In this document: piece by piece, positions 19,654-28,124 of the stretch
How positions within the stretch are numbered: the first letter of the stretch is position 1
How the letters are laid out: each line of letters begins with the position of its first letter
Assembly (NCBI GenBank): GCA_017887885.1
Contig: JAGHHB010000090.1
Location: 1-37,889 of the forward strand
DNA length: 37,889 nucleotides
Direction: 5' to 3'
Origin: Bacilli bacterium
Lineage (GTDB): Bacteria; Bacillota_I; Bacilli_A; RF39; UBA660
The notes under the pieces: model-generated
The model's input: only the letters and a program-made list of their open reading frames with translations
Databases searched by the model: none
Told to the model about the DNA's origin: nothing
Translations under genes and position numbers: made by a program

Positions 19654-20219
19654 TATGATATCACCGTCCCGAAATTAGTAGTCATTCCACTATTAAGAAA
19701 ATTATCTAATATTATTCTCAAATCATCATTGGAAACTTGTGATGATTCTAAACCAGCATTGGCAAGTCCAGTCATTAATGTTCTTAAACGTTTTTGAATA
19801 AGATCATCATTTTTTTCCTTAAATAAAATATAATACTCTGTATCAGTTATGTTATTACTCATGAAATCATTAGCTTTATTAATATCTTGATTAATAAGTT
19901 TTCTAATAGCGGGACTAGTAGTTTGATTATATAGCAATTGAAGACGAGCTAAATAGCTATTCAAATCAACAGGACGATCTGCTGAAATTAGCCAAAACTC
20001 AAAATCAATAGAATTATAAAAATTTTTTAATGCTATAATAGTGTTATCCTGTGCTGCTTGATCTAATATAAAAATATTTCTTGGTCTAATTTTGACACCG
20101 GTCACTTTTAACTTATTATCAAGAACAATAGTTCCATTAATGATGGATTTTATTGGTATCCAATCTTCTGTATATTTAGAATTATTTTTTTTCGTTTTCG
20201 TCAACTGCGAATTTTTCAT
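19653..20219 (-). CDS. VirB4/TrsE N-terminal domain encoded as a separate gene
   Basis: EDWIPIKSIINGTIVLDNKLKVTGVKIRPRNIFILDQAAQDNTI... ends before the mid-VirB4 region and overlaps the next ATG as TAATG. Start trimmed to the internal ATG at 20219; the upstream ATG at 20243 is an alternative. Confidence 0.75.
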   Translation of the reverse strand: MKNSQLTKTKKNNSKYTEDWIPIKSIINGTIVLDNKLKVTGVKIRPRNIFILDQAAQDNTIIALKNFYNSIDFEFWLISADRPVDLNSYLARLQLLYNQTTSPAIRKLINQDINKANDFMSNNITDTEYYILFKEKNDDLIQKRLRTLMTGLANAGLESSQVSNDDLRIILDNFLNSGMTTNFGTVIS

Positions 20220-20511
20220 AAAAACACCAACCCTTCCATACATAGTTTCTTCTTTCCGAGAAAAATTTAATAATACTTTGCAGAGCACACATGACGTTAT
20301 GATAATTGGGAATAGGAATTACTAAAAATCCCGTTATTCCTACAGGAAGACAAGAAATAATCATGAGTGAAGCATTTTCTGAAGGAACAATTACGAATAA
20401 AAGTAAAGTCGTCAAAATTCCCGCTCCAAATAAGATTAAATCAAATGGTCGAAATAAGTTAAATATTAGTGTTCCTCGTTTTGCATTAGCAGGAACTAAA
20501 TATCCATTCAC
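20182..20511 (-). CDS. prgI: PrgI-family T4SS membrane protein (VirB3-like)
   Basis: 109 aa, YLVPANAKRGTLIFNLFRPFDLILFGAGI followed by two hydrophobic segments, directly upstream of VirB4, as in Gram-positive conjugation operons. Confidence 0.75.
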   Translation of the reverse strand: MNGYLVPANAKRGTLIFNLFRPFDLILFGAGILTTLLLFVIVPSENASLMIISCLPVGITGFLVIPIPNYHNVMCALQSIIKFFSERRNYVWKGWCFYEKFAVDENEKK

Positions 20512-20531
20512 TAGTTATCACACTCCTCTTT

Positions 20532-22514
20532 TTAATTTCCTCTTTTATCATATTTAGCATTCGCTTTGGCCTGTTCATATTTTTCATAATCACTACCTCC
20601 AGCTCCGCTAATGTTATTAATTCCTTTTTTGACGGTATCTTTATATGTCTTAAAAGTCGTCGCTCTAGCAGTTCCACTTATAGAAGTATCGATAAGAGAA
20701 TCACCTGCAAGTTCTCCATAACCATTTTCAATGCCTTTGCTTCTTATTGCTTCAGCATTCTTCATCTTAATTATAACGTTATCCGTATCTACATTACGAG
20801 TCAAATGGTCTGCTAAAGCAACTTCTTTTGCATGCTTAATGTTATTTTGAGCAGCTTCAATATCTTTAGCTGTAACGTTTTGTGTTATACTTTTATAAAC
20901 AGGTTTACCACCTTGTGTTATAGGTTTTCCCGTACTCTTATTAATCATTTGAGACCTTTTTGTAATTTTTCCGGTTTGCATCATGGAATCTAAAGCCATT
21001 TGCGCAGCCATAACTCTTGGATCCTTTTCAATTTCTTTATCAACATCACTTAATGCATCCTGATAATTTTTAAGGAATTGTAGTTTGTGCTCAAATTCTT
21101 CTTTTCTTCTAGTTGCAGTACTAGCACCGAGATGTCTTCCCCAAAAAGTGGAGTCGTCATTTTTTCTTTCGTAAGCTCTATCAGCAGCTTTTCTTTGCTT
21201 ATTCATAGCGTTTTGAACATTTTTAAATACGCCACCACTTGTTCTGGCTCCTATGAGTCCTCTTCCAAGTCCACTAATAGCTCCCGCAACTTTTCCTCCA
21301 ATTCCATTACCTCTTTTGATGCCAGTAGCAGCTACTGCACCTGCACCAATTAGAGCTCCTGTGCCAAATGTAAGTGCGCCTTTAACTTCCTTGCTAGGTT
21401 TTAAGCCCATGCTAAAACTTGCAACGCCACCACCAAGATTAGGAAATAAATCTTTTAAAAGATCTGGTACTTTTTTAGCAAATAAGAGAAGGCCAACAAC
21501 TAAAAATATTTTTACCCAATTCTTTGTCGCCGTCGAAATATCTCCTAAACTTAAAGATAAAATACTTTTTGAAGAAGAAAGCGCTTCTAAAACATAACTA
21601 GATAAATTGACAATAAAATAAATTAAAGCTAATCTAATAAACAAATCTAAAAAAGTAGTTGTACATTGTTTAATCCATTTTTTAAATGCCCCATCTGGAT
21701 CAGATATATAAGAAAGAATAGGAACGGGGGCAATTAATTGCAAATAAGCTAATTGAAAGACTCTTATAGCAGCCTGGAAACAATACATGAAAAGCATCCA
21801 TAAAACGGCACCACCTACTAATAACATAAAAATTTCATTGAATTCAATAGTATATTCACCATTTCTTTTATAAACAAGAAATCTTTCAGCATACCCAAAA
21901 TTTTCTGTTCCGTCATTTATTTTATTTTTAATTGAATTAATTTGAGTCTCCGTAAGATCAGCCTCTCCTTCTTCAGGATCAACTCCTTCACTCAAAAAAG
22001 GTTCCAGTTCATCTTCATAAAAAGAAAAGTATAACTCTGAAGAAAGTACTCTTCCAAAAGTCGTGCTATCTCCTCGCGGAGAATCACCGATAATTAATTT
22101 ATAAAGAACATTGTCACCATTATTTTCATTACCAATTATCAAATTTTGAATATCGAAAGCTTCTCTAAAAATAGTGGGAGTTATTCCAAGTAGCACTATA
22201 GAGAAAATACACCTACCAATTATTTTTCCAAAACCATTTTTTTGATCAGATAATTTATTTGGATCAATTAAGGCCTGAATAAGAGTAAAAGTGAGTTTAA
22301 ATAACATGAATAATCCTAATATCATTCCTACTCTTTGATATACAGCCTGTACTAAATCATTATCTAAAATTTCTGCTCGTGAAATATACATAAATAGATC
22401 ATAAATATTGATAATTAAGTTGTAAATTAGAGTTGCAATTCGGCCAATAAGAATTCTAAAAGCATGCTTTATTGCACTAGCAATATCTCCCATTAAGCTT
22501 AATGTATAAATCAT
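20532..22514 (-). CDS. VirB6/TrbL-like polytopic T4SS membrane protein with charged C-terminal region
   Basis: Multiple TM segments, AIRVFQLAYLQLIAPVPILSYISDPDGAFKKWIKQCTTTFLDLFIRLALIYFIVNL, Gly-rich linker and basic cytosolic tail. Confidence 0.82.
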   Translation of the reverse strand: MIYTLSLMGDIASAIKHAFRILIGRIATLIYNLIINIYDLFMYISRAEILDNDLVQAVYQRVGMILGLFMLFKLTFTLIQALIDPNKLSDQKNGFGKIIGRCIFSIVLLGITPTIFREAFDIQNLIIGNENNGDNVLYKLIIGDSPRGDSTTFGRVLSSELYFSFYEDELEPFLSEGVDPEEGEADLTETQINSIKNKINDGTENFGYAERFLVYKRNGEYTIEFNEIFMLLVGGAVLWMLFMYCFQAAIRVFQLAYLQLIAPVPILSYISDPDGAFKKWIKQCTTTFLDLFIRLALIYFIVNLSSYVLEALSSSKSILSLSLGDISTATKNWVKIFLVVGLLLFAKKVPDLLKDLFPNLGGGVASFSMGLKPSKEVKGALTFGTGALIGAGAVAATGIKRGNGIGGKVAGAISGLGRGLIGARTSGGVFKNVQNAMNKQRKAADRAYERKNDDSTFWGRHLGASTATRRKEEFEHKLQFLKNYQDALSDVDKEIEKDPRVMAAQMALDSMMQTGKITKRSQMINKSTGKPITQGGKPVYKSITQNVTAKDIEAAQNNIKHAKEVALADHLTRNVDTDNVIIKMKNAEAIRSKGIENGYGELAGDSLIDTSISGTARATTFKTYKDTVKKGINNISGAGGSDYEKYEQAKANAKYDKRGN

Positions 22515-22532
22515 ATTACTAAATCCACCTTT

Positions 22533-24101
22533 CTAAAATAAACCGCATGTATCAGGTGATATAATACCCCAAACTTTATTAGCTATATTTAATATTATAT
22601 TAACTATAGTTGGGACAAAAAATATTAGTATAGCTATACCGAGTCTTTTGATAAAATCTTGTTGTGCTTTTTTCATATTTTCTTCGGTTCCAGCAAAAAC
22701 AGCTTTTGCAAAATCAAAGATCCCAAATCCTATTAAAATTATCGGAATAACAATTTTCACAATATCTAAATATGAATTAATCTTATCCACTAATTCCTGA
22801 CCCAATAATCCCTCACAATCAATGATAACGGATATTCCACGACCACCCGCTATTGCTTCATATTCTTTTCTAACATCAGAAGTATCCTCGCTATTTAAAC
22901 CATAATCATCAGAATATTTGTCTAAATACGATGAACATCTTACGAGTTTTTTTAATTCATCATCAGTAAGTTCTTTTATATTAGGAAAAGCATCATATTC
23001 ATTGAGCATTTTAGAAACATCATCTGCAACAAGCTTAAATACGGTATTATCAACAGCATCTAGACCTCCCAACAAATTAACAAAGGCACAATTAGTAGCC
23101 GAATTAAGAGCTAAAGCTGACGATTGATTAGAACAAAGTTTATATTCTGTAGTATTATTATAAACATTATTGATTATAGGAATAGCTCCCGATAGATCAT
23201 TTAACATATCATGAGCCGTATAATCACTAAAAAATTGATAGCCTCTGCTCTCTTCCATTTTACTATTAAAAGCATCACAAGTGTAAAGAAGTTTATTATA
23301 ATCTTTTTTTAGTGAATTGTAACTTTCATTTTCTTTCAAAATTACCTCAATATTGTCATTATACCAATCATCTACAGCAGATTTAAGCTTACCCTTGTTA
23401 TCACCACTATCAAATATTATTTCTATTGATTTTGAGTATCCACTTTCAGGTACTCGTCCAGATGATATTATATATTTAGGAGTAAAATTAAAAGTATTTC
23501 CTAATCTAAAAAAATTTTCTCTAAAATTGATTGCATCTTTTGATATAAGATTATATTTATCTATATAAGCTGGCTCTCCCCATTCTGCCCTTGAAGCAAG
23601 ATGAACAAAATTACCATTATAATCATAATACTCTACCATTATAGAAGAATAGTCAGTAAAATTATTGTCAGAATGATTGTATAAATAGAAACTATATTGA
23701 TTTTCTTCCATTCTAACAGCCTTTATAGTTTCACCGATCCCAGCTAAAACCCTATTATTACCTTCTTTAGATTTTCTTATCTTTTCAGGACAAACACCAT
23801 TGGCTAGTTGTGAATTAGAATTATAATTATCCCTTGTATCACACCATTCATCCATCTCTTCAGAATCTTGAAACCAACACCAATCAACCTTATATATTTT
23901 ATTTCCATCAGGGTCAAGAAAATACCATACAGTTCCTATATTAGTATCACTTCCTTCTGTACCGCGAAAAAAAATCCAGTTACCTTCTCCTTCATCAGTT
24001 CTTTTACATTCTAGATACATCACCGGACCATCGGCCTTAACAATATTAATACCAATAAATAAAAATATGGAAATTAGAATTAATTTATATATTTTTTTCA
24101 T
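22533..24101 (-). CDS. Exported protein with large Cys-containing ectodomain and C-terminal VirB2/TrbC-like pilin domain
   Basis: Signal peptide; C-terminal IPIILIGFGIFDFAKAVFAGTEENMKKAQQDFIKRLGIAILIFFVPTIVNIILNIANKVWG aligns with the neighbouring 132-aa protein. Confidence 0.78.
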   Translation of the reverse strand: MKKIYKLILISIFLFIGINIVKADGPVMYLECKRTDEGEGNWIFFRGTEGSDTNIGTVWYFLDPDGNKIYKVDWCWFQDSEEMDEWCDTRDNYNSNSQLANGVCPEKIRKSKEGNNRVLAGIGETIKAVRMEENQYSFYLYNHSDNNFTDYSSIMVEYYDYNGNFVHLASRAEWGEPAYIDKYNLISKDAINFRENFFRLGNTFNFTPKYIISSGRVPESGYSKSIEIIFDSGDNKGKLKSAVDDWYNDNIEVILKENESYNSLKKDYNKLLYTCDAFNSKMEESRGYQFFSDYTAHDMLNDLSGAIPIINNVYNNTTEYKLCSNQSSALALNSATNCAFVNLLGGLDAVDNTVFKLVADDVSKMLNEYDAFPNIKELTDDELKKLVRCSSYLDKYSDDYGLNSEDTSDVRKEYEAIAGGRGISVIIDCEGLLGQELVDKINSYLDIVKIVIPIILIGFGIFDFAKAVFAGTEENMKKAQQDFIKRLGIAILIFFVPTIVNIILNIANKVWGIISPDTCGLF

Positions 24102-24206
24102 ATTGAACTCCTTTTTAGAAAATAACCTGTTATAGTTAAATTATAACATAGATGTTCAAAAAATGAAATATTTTTTAATTATTTTTATAGCTATTATGAA
24201 AAGAAA

Positions 24207-24236
24207 AAAGAAAACTCTAGCTTTTGAGTTTTCTTT
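24207..24236 (-). terminator. Rho-independent terminator after the VirB2-like gene
   Basis: Perfect 11-bp stem aaagaaaactc (24207-24217) / gagttttcttt (24226-24236), 8-nt loop, minus-strand T-rich tail. Confidence 0.8.
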
Positions 24237-24260
24237 ATCGTTATTTATTATAACTTGTTG

Positions 24261-24659
24261 CTATTCAGCTTCACCAGTTCCAGTTTCACCAGTTATTTTT
24301 GTATATACACATTTATCATTTGCTTCGCCTTTACTTAATATACAGTTCCAACAACCACGCCAATCGCTTGTTCCTTCAAGCTGCTCTTCTTCCCCACTGA
24401 AAAGAGAAGTCGCAAAACTTAAAACTAATTGAACAATCCAAACAACAGCGAAAACTAAAACAGCATATATAAGTCTTTTAATAAAGGCAGATCTTGCTTT
24501 TTTAACTTCATCTTCTTTACTTGCTATAACGGCTTTTCCTAAATCGATCATTCCAAGTATTATAAGGATTATAGGAATACCTATTTTTATGGCCTCAATG
24601 GCATAACCTATCAAAGTCATAACTGGCCTTAATTCTTGTGCGCAAGCTAATACATACAT
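24261..24659 (-). CDS. VirB2/TrbC-like pilin-type protein
   Basis: 132 aa with two TM segments: IPIILIILGMIDLGKAVIASKEDEVKKARSAFIKRLIYAVLVFAVVWIVQLVLSFATSLF. Confidence 0.75.
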   Translation of the reverse strand: MYVLACAQELRPVMTLIGYAIEAIKIGIPIILIILGMIDLGKAVIASKEDEVKKARSAFIKRLIYAVLVFAVVWIVQLVLSFATSLFSGEEEQLEGTSDWRGCWNCILSKGEANDKCVYTKITGETGTGEAE

Positions 24660-24686
24660 ATTATCACTCCTTCTTCTTATAAGAAT

Positions 24687-24715
24687 ATATTACACTATAT
24701 ACTAAAAAAAGTCAA
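24687..24715 (-). promoter_or_regulatory. Strong sigma-A-type promoter for the VirB2-like gene
   Basis: Minus strand TTGACT (24710-24715) - 17 nt - TAATAT (24687-24692) with TGn extended -10. Confidence 0.7.
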
Positions 24716-25738
24716 TCATTTAAAAAGATTAAATAACTTATTTATTTTTTTTTCTTGTTTTTCTGGACCTACAATTTCCTTTATATAACCTAACTTTTCT
24801 AATAAAGGAAGTAATATATTACTACAATCTTTTTTGTCATTTAGAGGAGGAATATTATAATATATCTTTAAATCTGTCTCTATTTCAAAATCTGCAATAT
24901 CCTCTTCATTAAGTAGACTTTTATTTAAAATAACTTTCTTATCCTTTAGTTCTATGAATATATTATTATTTATTAAAACCAACTCATTCAACTTTATAGT
25001 ACTAGGTTCTATTAAATATAAAACATCTGTACAAATATCTTCACACTTTGATTTATTCAAATCAATTATAAAGATATCAACAGCGCTATATTTAGCTAAT
25101 GTTTCGTTTAATTCATTTTCTTTTATCGAAAGTGAATCTTTATCTTTTAAATAGGTAAAATCTCTTTTATTTAATTCAAGAGACATTACTCTATAATAAT
25201 CATTTAATACTTTTCTTAAAAGGTATACTAAAGTAGTAGCCCCTGCAGAGTCAGTAACATTTTTTATACCTAATATTTTGTAGCGGTGGTCAGTTTGAGA
25301 GATCGCCGCAGAGTTATCAGAAGGAATATTTCCCGAATCATCGTCCTCTAAATCTTGCAAATAAGCAACATCACGATATATATTGGGATGCTTATAAAGA
25401 TGCATAAGACTATTTTTATCTTTAGTAAAATTATATATACCTATACTGACTAATTTCGACAAGAATTTTTGAGAATCACTTATTTGATCATCTTTATCTA
25501 ACAGTAAAATTACTTTATCCATATTGATATTCATAGATAATTTCTGTAAATTAGCGATATTTTTATAGTCATCAATAGCAGTTATATCTAAAAACATCCT
25601 ATTAAAGAAGAAATTACCAAACTTTTTGATTATTTCATCAACAGTAAAAACTCCTTCGATTTTTTTAGACACTTCGATATTTAATGAACTCAAAACGTCG
25701 TTATATTTATTAGCTATTACTGTATCCAATATAATCAT
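24716..25738 (-). CDS. CpaE/TadZ-like protein with degenerate P-loop
   Basis: N-terminal receiver-like region followed by KILGIKNVTDSAGATTLVYLLRKVL at the ParA/MinD Walker-A position; lies inside the Tad module. Confidence 0.6.
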   Translation of the reverse strand: MIILDTVIANKYNDVLSSLNIEVSKKIEGVFTVDEIIKKFGNFFFNRMFLDITAIDDYKNIANLQKLSMNINMDKVILLLDKDDQISDSQKFLSKLVSIGIYNFTKDKNSLMHLYKHPNIYRDVAYLQDLEDDDSGNIPSDNSAAISQTDHRYKILGIKNVTDSAGATTLVYLLRKVLNDYYRVMSLELNKRDFTYLKDKDSLSIKENELNETLAKYSAVDIFIIDLNKSKCEDICTDVLYLIEPSTIKLNELVLINNNIFIELKDKKVILNKSLLNEEDIADFEIETDLKIYYNIPPLNDKKDCSNILLPLLEKLGYIKEIVGPEKQEKKINKLFNLFK

Positions 25739-26175
25739 CCTTTCAAATTTGTGATTCTTCTTGTCTCACCAGTAATAGGTATCGTAAAACTCAAATTAAA
25801 AAACGGAAAATCTAATTTGACAAAGGTTGTAACTTTATAATAAGTTTCGTCTGCTCCATAATTATTTACAGTAGCGGGCTCTTCTATACAGTAGCCTTCG
25901 TCAAAACAAATACCATATTTGTCATCTTTATTTTCACTTAATCTGACATAGTAGCTAACTGATCTTAAATAATCATTAACTTGACCTAAGACAGAATTAT
26001 CTCCAACATCTGTATAATCTTCTATTCCCTCATTTTGTTCAATGATATCTATTATTCGATTTTTAACTCTAAATGCTTTGGCATAATTTAGAGCTACCGC
26101 TATAAAAACTATATAAACGGCAAGAAAAACTAATAATACATTAATCATAAATGTTCCACCAACGGCATCTCTCAT
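25735..26175 (-). CDS. TadE-like pseudopilin
   Basis: MRDAVGGTFMINVLLVFLAVYIVFIAVALNYAKAFRVKNRIIDIIEQ: short N-terminus then one TM helix, followed by a small ectodomain with CFDEGYC. Confidence 0.65.
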   Translation of the reverse strand: MRDAVGGTFMINVLLVFLAVYIVFIAVALNYAKAFRVKNRIIDIIEQNEGIEDYTDVGDNSVLGQVNDYLRSVSYYVRLSENKDDKYGICFDEGYCIEEPATVNNYGADETYYKVTTFVKLDFPFFNLSFTIPITGETRRITNLKG

Positions 26176-26209
26176 TTTTTACCTCCATTTTCTAATAGTA
26201 ATATACTAA

Positions 26210-26371
26210 TTATTCAGTAGTTACACCAGTATTTTTTTCAAATGTATCTCTAATCCATTGTCTTCCTATAGAATCATCACCTGCAAATAACCAAGTTCCT
26301 ATTCCTAACACTAGTGCTAATATAACGATAGTAATTACTGTCATTGAAACTTCACCTGTTGCTTCTTTCAT
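26210..26371 (-). CDS. Flp-like major pilin candidate, 53 aa (not in the supplied ORF track)
   Basis: Reads MKEATGEVSMTVITIVILALVLGIGTWLFAGDDSIGRQWIRDTFEKNTGVTTE*; AAGGTGAG RBS; lies between TadC-like and TadE-like genes. Confidence 0.72.
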   Translation of the reverse strand: MKEATGEVSMTVITIVILALVLGIGTWLFAGDDSIGRQWIRDTFEKNTGVTTE

Positions 26372-26428
26372 TATTTCTCACCTTCTTTCTCCCTTATTAC
26401 TATATTACTTTTTATATATTTCAAATTT

Positions 26429-27217
26429 TTATACAGAAACGAGCATAAAAATTGAAATCAATAATAATATTAGTGACCCTCCACCTGTGACAACCATCAT
26501 AATCATGGTCTTATTTTCCATCTTATTAAGTCTAGCTTGATATTTTTGTTCTCGAGCTTTAGCTTGCAAAGATGAAACAGATTTAGAAAAGGAAACTAAT
26601 TGTTGATGTTTCTTTTCTTGTTCACCTAATCCTAATCTATATAATAATCTCATCATTCGCATTGAATCTCTTACAGGATAATCATTAGCAAAATCCATAT
26701 ATGGATCAATACTTGAATCACCTTCTTCGATTCTTTGAACTAATTTTTTTAGTCCCGGCTTAAACACCTCTGGAGCATCATCAATGCTCTTGGCCAATGC
26801 TACAGGAACAGTGTAATGATGAATTAATACTTCTAATGTCTTTAAATAATATGGCAGCAATGAGTCAATATAATTTAAATGCTGACGATACCATTTTTTC
26901 AAACTCAAATATTGATTTTTATATACTAAAAATCCTACAACTAATCCTGCAATCACTGTTAGATAACTCATTTGCGATAGAAATAAGAATATTAAAGCTA
27001 TTGCAACTAACACACCATTTCGGACTCGTTTCATGAATACTTCATTTGGATTATATACTCGGTCACCATATTTAGCTATTAAAAGAAAATCATAATCTTT
27101 TTCTTTTAATAAGTTACACAATTTATCATTATTACTAAATACTCCATTTTTATCAATTTTTCCATTAACAATAAATATATATATTACTATTATGGCTATT
27201 ATTAGCATTTCTATCAT
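26429..27217 (-). CDS. tadC: TadC-like inner-membrane platform protein
   Basis: GspF-like ALAKSIDDAPEVFKPGLKKLVQRIEEGDSSIDPYMDFANDYPVRDSMRMMRLLYRLG; start trimmed from 27271 to the ATG overlapping the tadB stop (TAATG). Confidence 0.78.
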   Translation of the reverse strand: MIEMLIIAIIVIYIFIVNGKIDKNGVFSNNDKLCNLLKEKDYDFLLIAKYGDRVYNPNEVFMKRVRNGVLVAIALIFLFLSQMSYLTVIAGLVVGFLVYKNQYLSLKKWYRQHLNYIDSLLPYYLKTLEVLIHHYTVPVALAKSIDDAPEVFKPGLKKLVQRIEEGDSSIDPYMDFANDYPVRDSMRMMRLLYRLGLGEQEKKHQQLVSFSKSVSSLQAKAREQKYQARLNKMENKTMIMMVVTGGGSLILLLISIFMLVSV

Positions 27218-28119
27218 TATTCTGCACCTACATTCTCGTTGTAGTATTTTTCTCCCGAAAGAAGAAACCAACTGTTTATAATAACAATAGCATGAATAAT
27301 TATTTTAATAAAGGTATTATCTAACATGGCTATATATGTCTCTGAACTAATAAGAAGCTGAATAAGAGCAATCATTCCATATAGGGCTATTCCAAAAGTT
27401 AAAAACTGTTTATGAAATCTTGCTCTTTCACTTCGATCTCGATAGACGCCTTCAACTAGAATATCTATATCCGATAACATATTCTCAAATGTTCCTTCCG
27501 TATCTTTGGCACCTTCTTTAGTTACTTGTAAGAACAATTGATGCATATTTTTTACCATATAATAAGGATATTTAGTGTCCATATATTTTATGGAATCATA
27601 AATGTCACCTTTTTCATAAGATAAAGCAATCATCGTTTTGACATCTGACAAAACAGGTTCTTCTAAAACTCCAGACTCCGCAACACCTTCAAGTGATTTG
27701 ACAAAGGCTTGAGTCGTAGCAAATTCCATTATGGTATTTGTACAGTAAACTTGAACTTGTTCAAATATATATTCACTATATTGTCTTTTACAACGTAAAT
27801 AAGTTATATAAGGAATAAAAGAGACTGCCAGGATGGCATACACTATGGTAACCACCAAATTATAGAAATACAAGTAACTAATAACACCAGCAAGACCAGC
27901 AAAGATAATTACCTGAAATAAATATTGTATAGGCGTATATTCTAGTCCTAAATCTTTTACTCTTTCACGCATTACTTTAAAGGAGTATGGCTCAAACTTT
28001 TTATATGTATTAATCGCTTGTGTAGAGATAAATTTATATACTGATTCACCTCTTTTGGTACGATAAGATACTATAAATATTATTATTACACCAATTAAAA
28101 TTATTTCCATTAATTTCAC
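27217..28119 (-). CDS. tadB: TadB-like inner-membrane platform protein
   Basis: 300 aa polytopic protein between CpaF-like and TadC-like genes; VQVYCTNTIMEFATTQAFVKSLEGVAESGVLEEPVLSDVKTMIAL. Confidence 0.75.
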   Translation of the reverse strand: MKLMEIILIGVIIIFIVSYRTKRGESVYKFISTQAINTYKKFEPYSFKVMRERVKDLGLEYTPIQYLFQVIIFAGLAGVISYLYFYNLVVTIVYAILAVSFIPYITYLRCKRQYSEYIFEQVQVYCTNTIMEFATTQAFVKSLEGVAESGVLEEPVLSDVKTMIALSYEKGDIYDSIKYMDTKYPYYMVKNMHQLFLQVTKEGAKDTEGTFENMLSDIDILVEGVYRDRSERARFHKQFLTFGIALYGMIALIQLLISSETYIAMLDNTFIKIIIHAIVIINSWFLLSGEKYYNENVGAE

Positions 28120-28124
28120 CTACC

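Noticed and set aside
19640-19665. Programmed frameshift joining the two VirB4 parts
   Set aside because: The junction is stop/start overlap TAATG with an RBS-like GGTGAT and no slippery heptamer seen; translational coupling is simpler.
20486-20677. 63-aa minus-strand ORF
   Set aside because: Out-of-frame overlap with the end of the VirB6-like gene and start of prgI; no family resemblance.
15338-24432. Multiple plus-strand ORFs across the cluster (15338, 15708, 15845, 16626, 16833, 17638, 17765, 20092, 20306, 21087, 21253, 22918, 23353, 24163)
   Set aside because: All antisense to, or intergenic beside, well-supported minus-strand genes with recognisable domains; no independent evidence.
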